DNA from: CAZNKU01 sp964573775
GTDB taxonomy: Bacteria > Bacillota > Clostridia > Monoglobales > Firm-18
Direction of reading: 5' to 3'
Assembly (NCBI GenBank): GCA_964573775.1
Contig: CAZNKU010000007.1
Location: forward strand, 1-44,114
Length of the DNA: 44,114 nt
A program made the position numbers and the translations under genes. The notes under the pieces are model-generated. The model searched no databases and was not told where the DNA came from. It was given only the letters and a program-made list of their open reading frames with translations. This document shows positions 40,210 through 44,114 of the stretch, piece after piece. Within the stretch, counting starts at the first letter, position 1, and each line of letters begins with the position of its first letter.

Positions 40210-40776
40210 ATGACTAAGAACATTATGATTGTCGGCGTTGGCGGTCAGGGCACTTTGCTTGCAAGCCGAATTCTGGGTAACACAGTTATTAACGAAGGTT
40301 ACGATGTTAAAGTTTCCGAGGTTCATGGTATGAGTCAGCGTGGCGGTAGTGTTGTAACTTATGTAAAATACGGTGAAAGAATTTATTCACCAATCGTAGA
40401 CCGTGGTGAAGCGGATATCATCCTTGCATTTGAAATGCTTGAAGCTTACCGTGCTTTGCCTTACCTTAAAAAGGGAGGTAAGATGATTGTAAACGACCAG
40501 TCTATTGACCCAATGCCCGTTATTATCGGAGCAATGGAATATCCGGAAAACATTAAGGAAAAGCTTGCTGATAAAATAGACCTTTTGCCTGTTGATGCTT
40601 TGAAATTAGCAAAAGAAGCAGGTAATGCAAAAGCTGTAAACGTAGTTTTAATCGGCGTTATGGCAAAGCTTACAGATATACCTTATGAAAATTGGGTTGA
40701 AACAATAAAAACAACTGTACCTCCGAAATTTTTGGATGTCAACTTAAAGGCATTTGATTTGGGATACAATTTATAA
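40210..40776 (+). CDS. iorB: Indolepyruvate:ferredoxin oxidoreductase, beta subunit
   Basis: The 188-residue partner of IorA, a POR/KOR gamma-type domain. It opens MTKNIMIVGVGGQGTLLASR and contains EVHGMSQRGGSVVTYVKYG, both diagnostic for the family. The start at 40210 is 1 base after the iorA stop, and GAGGAAG at the end of iorA serves as the ribosome binding site, so the two subunits are translated together. Confidence 0.95.
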   Translation: MTKNIMIVGVGGQGTLLASRILGNTVINEGYDVKVSEVHGMSQRGGSVVTYVKYGERIYSPIVDRGEADIILAFEMLEAYRALPYLKKGGKMIVNDQSIDPMPVIIGAMEYPENIKEKLADKIDLLPVDALKLAKEAGNAKAVNVVLIGVMAKLTDIPYENWVETIKTTVPPKFLDVNLKAFDLGYNL

Positions 40777-40804
40777 TTGAATTTAAAAGTTGGGAGTGTT
40801 AAAA

Positions 40805-42112
40805 ATGGCAATTTATCAACCGAAATTAGAATGTATGGACAGAGAAGAGCTTAAAAAGTTGCAGTCCGAACGCCTTGTGTGGCAGGTAAACAGAATGTAT
40901 GAAAGAGTAGAACTCTTCAGAAAACGTATGGATGAAGCAGGTCTTAAACCATCTGATATTAAAGGTGTTGAAGACCTACATAAGCTACCGTTTTCATACA
41001 AGCAGGACCTTCGTGATTATTATCCCTACGGTCTGTTTGCAGAGCCAATGAAGAATATTGTTCGTGTACACGCCTCCTCCGGTACAACAGGCAAGCAGAT
41101 TGTTGTAGGTTATACAAACAAAGACCTTGATGCATGGGCAGACTGCGTTGCAAGAATGATGGTTGCAATTGGTCAGACAGATGAATCATTTGTGCAGGTT
41201 TCATACGGTTACGGTTTGTTCACAGGCGGTTTGGGTGCACATGATGGTGCTACAAGAATTGGTGCTACTGTTATACCCACATCTGCAGGTAATACTCCAA
41301 GACAAATTCAGACAATGATAGACTTTGGTTCTACTGCACTTTGCTGTACACCTTCGTATGCTATGTACCTTGGTGAAACCATTGAGGAAATGGGCGTTAA
41401 AGACCAGCTTAAACTTCAGGTTGGTATCTTTGGTGCGGAGCCTTGGACAGAGGATATGAGAAGAGAAATTGAAGATAAGCTTAACATCAAGGCTTATGAT
41501 ATTTACGGACTATCTGAAATTATGGGACCGGGTGTTTCCTTTGAATGTGAACACCAGTGTGGTATGCACGTTAATGAGGATATGTTCATTCCTGAAATTA
41601 TTGACCCTGATACAGGCGAGGTTTTACCATACGGTGAAAAAGGTGAATTGGTATTTACTACTATCACTAAGGAAGGCTTCCCGCTAATCAGATACAGAAC
41701 ACGTGACATCTGTTCATTGGAAGCTGCTCCATGTAAGTGTGGAAGAACATTTATAAGAATGAACAAGCCAACAGGACGCAGTGATGATATGATGATTATC
41801 CGTGGTGTAAACGTATTCCCATCACAGATTGAAGAAGTATTGCTTAAAGTAAGCGGTGATGACCTTACACCTAACTATCAGATTATCATTGACCGTGTAA
41901 ACAACACAGATACATTTGACATTAATGTTGAAATGAGTGAAAAACTTCTTTCCGATGATGTTAAATCTATTGTTAAGATTGAAAAAGACATCGTTGAAAA
42001 ACTAAGAAGCACACTTGGTATCGGCGTTAAGGTACATCTTGTTAACCCTAAATCTATTGAACGTAGTGAGGGTAAGGCAAAACGTGTTATCGATAAGAGA
42101 AAATTACATTAA
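40805..42112 (+). CDS. paaK: Phenylacetate-CoA ligase (PaaK-like)
   Basis: AMP-forming ligase for aryl-acetates. The 435-residue product has the PaaK opening (NRMYERVELFRKRMDEAGL), the P-loop VHASSGTTGKQIVVGYT, YDIYGLSEIMGPGVSFEC, and TGRSDDMMIIRGVNVFPSQI. A zinc-like Cys set is visible (ECEHQCG and APCKCGRTF). Next to iorAB in fermenting anaerobes such a ligase probably runs backwards, releasing the aryl-acetate and conserving energy; that direction is inference. The start at 40805 follows GGGAGTG. Confidence 0.92.
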   Translation: MAIYQPKLECMDREELKKLQSERLVWQVNRMYERVELFRKRMDEAGLKPSDIKGVEDLHKLPFSYKQDLRDYYPYGLFAEPMKNIVRVHASSGTTGKQIVVGYTNKDLDAWADCVARMMVAIGQTDESFVQVSYGYGLFTGGLGAHDGATRIGATVIPTSAGNTPRQIQTMIDFGSTALCCTPSYAMYLGETIEEMGVKDQLKLQVGIFGAEPWTEDMRREIEDKLNIKAYDIYGLSEIMGPGVSFECEHQCGMHVNEDMFIPEIIDPDTGEVLPYGEKGELVFTTITKEGFPLIRYRTRDICSLEAAPCKCGRTFIRMNKPTGRSDDMMIIRGVNVFPSQIEEVLLKVSGDDLTPNYQIIIDRVNNTDTFDINVEMSEKLLSDDVKSIVKIEKDIVEKLRSTLGIGVKVHLVNPKSIERSEGKAKRVIDKRKLH

Positions 42113-42130
42113 TGAAAGGATTTGAACAGT

Positions 42131-42556
42131 ATGTTTATTAAGCAGATTTCAATTTTTGTGGAAAATAAATTCGGCAGAATTGCTAAAATCATAGACCTTC
42201 TTGGTGAAAAGAATATTAACATAAGTGCTCTTTCCATTGCAGATACAACAGACTTTGGTATTTTAAGACTTATTGTAAATAAGCCTGAAGAAGCAGTTGC
42301 TGTTTTAAAGGAAAATGGAGTTATGGCAAAAAGCACTGATGTTATTGCTGTTGCAATCGATGACCAGCCCGGTGGGCTTTCAAAGGTTATGGATACTCTT
42401 ACAAAAGCAGAAATTACTATTGAATATATGTATGCTTTTGTTGGCAAAAAGGTAGATAAGGCTTTGATGGTTGTAAGAACAGATGATATGACAAAATCCG
42501 TAGATGCTTTTAAGGCAGGCGGTGTTGAACTTATCACATCAGCAGACGTGTATTGA
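42131..42556 (+). CDS. Double ACT-domain protein
   Basis: A 141-residue protein consisting of two ACT domains (about 3-70 and 72-140; KQISIFVENKFGRIAKIIDL and AVAIDDQPGGLSKVMDTLTK are their first strands). ACT domains bind amino acids, and this type regularly follows paaK-like ligase and ior genes in Clostridia and archaea. It probably senses an aromatic or branched amino acid and modulates the pathway; the ligand is unknown. The start at 42131 follows GAAAGGA and lies 18 bases after the ligase. Confidence 0.88.
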   Translation: MFIKQISIFVENKFGRIAKIIDLLGEKNINISALSIADTTDFGILRLIVNKPEEAVAVLKENGVMAKSTDVIAVAIDDQPGGLSKVMDTLTKAEITIEYMYAFVGKKVDKALMVVRTDDMTKSVDAFKAGGVELITSADVY

Positions 42557-42557
42557 T

Positions 42558-43349
42558 ATGATAGACCGAAGGAGAGCTAAAAAAGTTTTTGCTGACTATG
42601 TAAATGGTTATGATTTGAATATCGGTCAAAATGCCTTAAAGGTAAAGCATACCTACAAGGTTGCCGATATTTCCGAACAAATAGCTAAAGAACAAGCCCT
42701 AAGTCCACTTGATGTGGACTTAGCTTGGCTTATAGGCCTTTTGCACGACATCGCAAGGTTTGAACAAAACAAGCGTTACGGCACCTTTAATGACCTTGCA
42801 TCTGTTGACCATGCAAATTTAGGTGTGGAAATACTTTTTGCCGACGGCAAAATTCGTGACTTTATTGATGAAACAGATTATGATTATATAATTGAAAAGG
42901 CAATTCGTTTTCACAACAAATACCGTGTGGAAAGTGGTCTTGATGACCGTACAAAGATGTTTTGTAATATAATCCGTGATGCGGACAAATTGGATATTTT
43001 CAGGGTAAATCTTGAAAGCTCAAAGGAAGACGTTTACGAGGTAAGTGAAAAGGACTTTAAAAATTCTGAATTTTCCGATGCTGCTTTTGAAAGCTTTTTC
43101 AATGAAAAGGTTGTTTTCAAACAGCTTAAGAAAAATGCTGTAGACGGACTTGCCTGCCATTTATCACTGGTTTACGAGCTTATATATCCTGCAAGTGTTA
43201 AAATTGCAGTTAAGCAGGGCTATGTTGAGCAAATGATGTGCTTTAAATCCGAAAACGAAAAGGCAAACGAACAGTTGGGGAAGATGTCTGCCAAGCTTAA
43301 AAGCTATGTAAAGCAAAGACTTGAAAATAAAAATATTATTGAACTATAA
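42558..43349 (+). CDS. HD-domain metal-dependent phosphohydrolase
   Basis: A 263-residue protein with an HD domain: LKVKHTYKVADISEQIAKE (first His), LIGLLHDIARFEQ (HD pair), HANLGVEIL, FHNKYRVE and IIRDADKLDIFR (last Asp). The set is intact, so it probably hydrolyses a phosphoester or nucleotide. The start at 42558 is 1 base after the ACT gene stop with no clear ribosome binding site, which suggests translational coupling. The link to the fermentation operon may be positional only. It ends at a bidirectional terminator. Confidence 0.88.
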   Translation: MIDRRRAKKVFADYVNGYDLNIGQNALKVKHTYKVADISEQIAKEQALSPLDVDLAWLIGLLHDIARFEQNKRYGTFNDLASVDHANLGVEILFADGKIRDFIDETDYDYIIEKAIRFHNKYRVESGLDDRTKMFCNIIRDADKLDIFRVNLESSKEDVYEVSEKDFKNSEFSDAAFESFFNEKVVFKQLKKNAVDGLACHLSLVYELIYPASVKIAVKQGYVEQMMCFKSENEKANEQLGKMSAKLKSYVKQRLENKNIIEL

Positions 43350-43381
43350 AAAATGCTGTGGATTACTCCACAGCATTTTTT
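43348..43381. terminator. Bidirectional terminator after the fermentation operon
   Basis: A perfect 15-bp stem (43348-43362 with 43367-43381), 4-base loop, A- and T-rich ends. It contains the stop codon of the HD gene and the last codons of the convergent membrane-protein gene. Confidence 0.9.
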
Positions 43382-43938
43382 TCGTCGACATCTTTTTTTG
43401 TTCTGTACTGCTCCTTAATTTCCTCTATTTCCTTAAAATGCTTTTCTGCCTTTTTATCTATGTGCCTTTTGCGGGCTTCAAGTATTTTATCACTGAATGA
43501 AATTCCTGCAACACCCATATAATAACCTGCAATACATAGTATTATTGTAACAAGTGAGGCAATTAAAGAACCTACAATATATGTTTTGTCTGTATAAAAT
43601 CCGCTGTATGGGAAAAACCATATTGTATGAATAATTTCAACAGCAGATAAGTTTGCAGGCTTGAAATATGCAGCTACCAATTCTATCACAAAAGAAATTG
43701 CAACATACATTCCCATATAGCCTATTGCGTTTAATATTTTATTTTCTTTTCTTAGTGAATCGTATTTGCCAAACTTCCACAGTTCAGTATATACAAGACT
43801 AATTGTAACAATAGATGTTACTGCAGAAAATAACATAAGATTGTTACCGAAAAACGGGCTTAAAGGCACTTGTAAAAACATACTTATTACAATACCCAAA
43901 ACATATGTGCCCAGTATTTTTGCACTCTTTTTTAACAT
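43363..43938 (-). CDS. Small integral membrane protein downstream of glyS
   Basis: A 191-residue protein with about four predicted membrane helices (near residues 8-27, 33-51, 70-91 and 117-142) and a charged helical tail of about 45 residues rich in Lys and Glu (ILEARKRHIDKKAEKHFKEI). No family is recognised. The start at 43938 is supported by AAGGTTTTG in the 12-base gap to the glycyl-tRNA synthetase gene, so the two form an operon on the minus strand. Function unknown. Confidence 0.75.
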   Translation of the reverse strand: MLKKSAKILGTYVLGIVISMFLQVPLSPFFGNNLMLFSAVTSIVTISLVYTELWKFGKYDSLRKENKILNAIGYMGMYVAISFVIELVAAYFKPANLSAVEIIHTIWFFPYSGFYTDKTYIVGSLIASLVTIILCIAGYYMGVAGISFSDKILEARKRHIDKKAEKHFKEIEEIKEQYRTKKDVDEKNAVE

Positions 43939-43950
43939 AATATCAAAACC

Positions 43951-44114
43951 TTAAAATTCAATGTATTTTTCGATGTACGCTTCAAGCTCATCAATTGGAA
44001 GTCTTATCTGCTCCATAGTATCTCTGTCACGGATTGTAACACTGTTATCTGTTTCAGTGTCAAAGTCAACAGTTACACAAAGAGGAGTACCAATTTCATC
44101 CTGTCTTCTGTATC
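43951..44114 (-). CDS. glyS: Glycyl-tRNA synthetase, C-terminal end (partial)
   Basis: Read on the minus strand from the right edge, 54 codons end with TAA at 43951: YRRQDEIGTPLCVTVDFDTE, then TDNSVTIRDRDTMEQIRLPI and a final IEKYIEF. These are the last strands and helix of the class IIa anticodon-binding domain of the homodimeric (alpha2) glycyl-tRNA synthetase; DEIGTP and TIRDRDTMEQ are its signatures. The rest of the gene lies outside the window. It is the upstream gene of the membrane-protein gene. Confidence 0.9.
   Translation of the reverse strand, partial: YRRQDEIGTPLCVTVDFDTETDNSVTIRDRDTMEQIRLPIDELEAYIEKYIEF

Noticed and set aside
1..44114. CRISPR arrays, rRNA genes or complete insertion sequences
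   Set aside because: No regularly spaced repeats, rRNA sequence or transposase gene was seen.

Overview
The window is AT-rich bacterial DNA from a spore-forming, anaerobic member of the Clostridia (Bacillota). The lineage rests on gene content and order: spoIID next to a spoIIQ-like LytM gene, aroQ-pepP-efp followed by a CD1247-type zinc-ribbon gene, S-layer-homology proteins, electron-bifurcating NfnAB, and indolepyruvate:ferredoxin oxidoreductase. Purine-rich ribosome binding sites, some TTG/GTG starts, consensus sigma-A promoters with 17-base spacers and strong U-tailed hairpin terminators fit the same group. I cannot name genus or species.

Layout. Bases 1-5050 look accessory: the 3' part of a giant phage-type protein, a receiver-only response regulator, a very short transcription unit with a 5-codon ORF, a membrane protein with a zinc-ribbon motif, and an XRE regulator. 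Two tRNA genes (CAT and Glu-CTC) follow. From about 5.3 to 13 kb there are housekeeping genes: citrate synthase, threonine synthase, a DUF1540 protein, a metallophosphoesterase, and tig-clpP-clpX. A cell-surface block (12.7-17.8 kb) holds an anchored protein and two S-layer-homology proteins. Next come cardiolipin synthase, pnuC, an endonuclease IV, aroQ-pepP-efp, a zinc-ribbon protein, lspA-rluD and methylglyoxal synthase. A secreted stalk/Ig-like protein and the sporulation pair spoIID-spoIIQ follow, then rsmG.

The translation block rpmG-secE-nusG-rplK-rplA-rplJ-rplL (29.5-33.1 kb) is rich in RNA regulation: a hairpin at the predicted transcript start, two L1-binding-site mimics, and a textbook L10 leader. 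rpoBC does not follow rplL. Instead come 5-formyl-THF cyclo-ligase and nfnAB. After a 620-base intergenic stretch made of diverged repeats and a long palindrome there is a fermentation operon: acyl-CoA synthetase, iorA, iorB, paaK-type CoA ligase, a double-ACT protein and an HD-domain protein. It probably oxidises aryl-pyruvates (and perhaps other 2-oxoacids) to acyl-CoAs and recovers ATP. NfnAB would help balance ferredoxin and NAD(P)H. The window ends in a minus-strand operon: the 3' end of glycyl-tRNA synthetase followed by a small membrane protein.

The features most worth a second look are non-coding. They are the tiny transcript at 3.1 kb with mutually exclusive hairpins around a 5-codon ORF, and the repeat family at 36.2-36.7 kb, whose two copies differ by a compensatory base-pair change. 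Others are the rsmG start, where a terminator, a promoter and the ribosome binding site share the same bases, and the doubled L1 sites.
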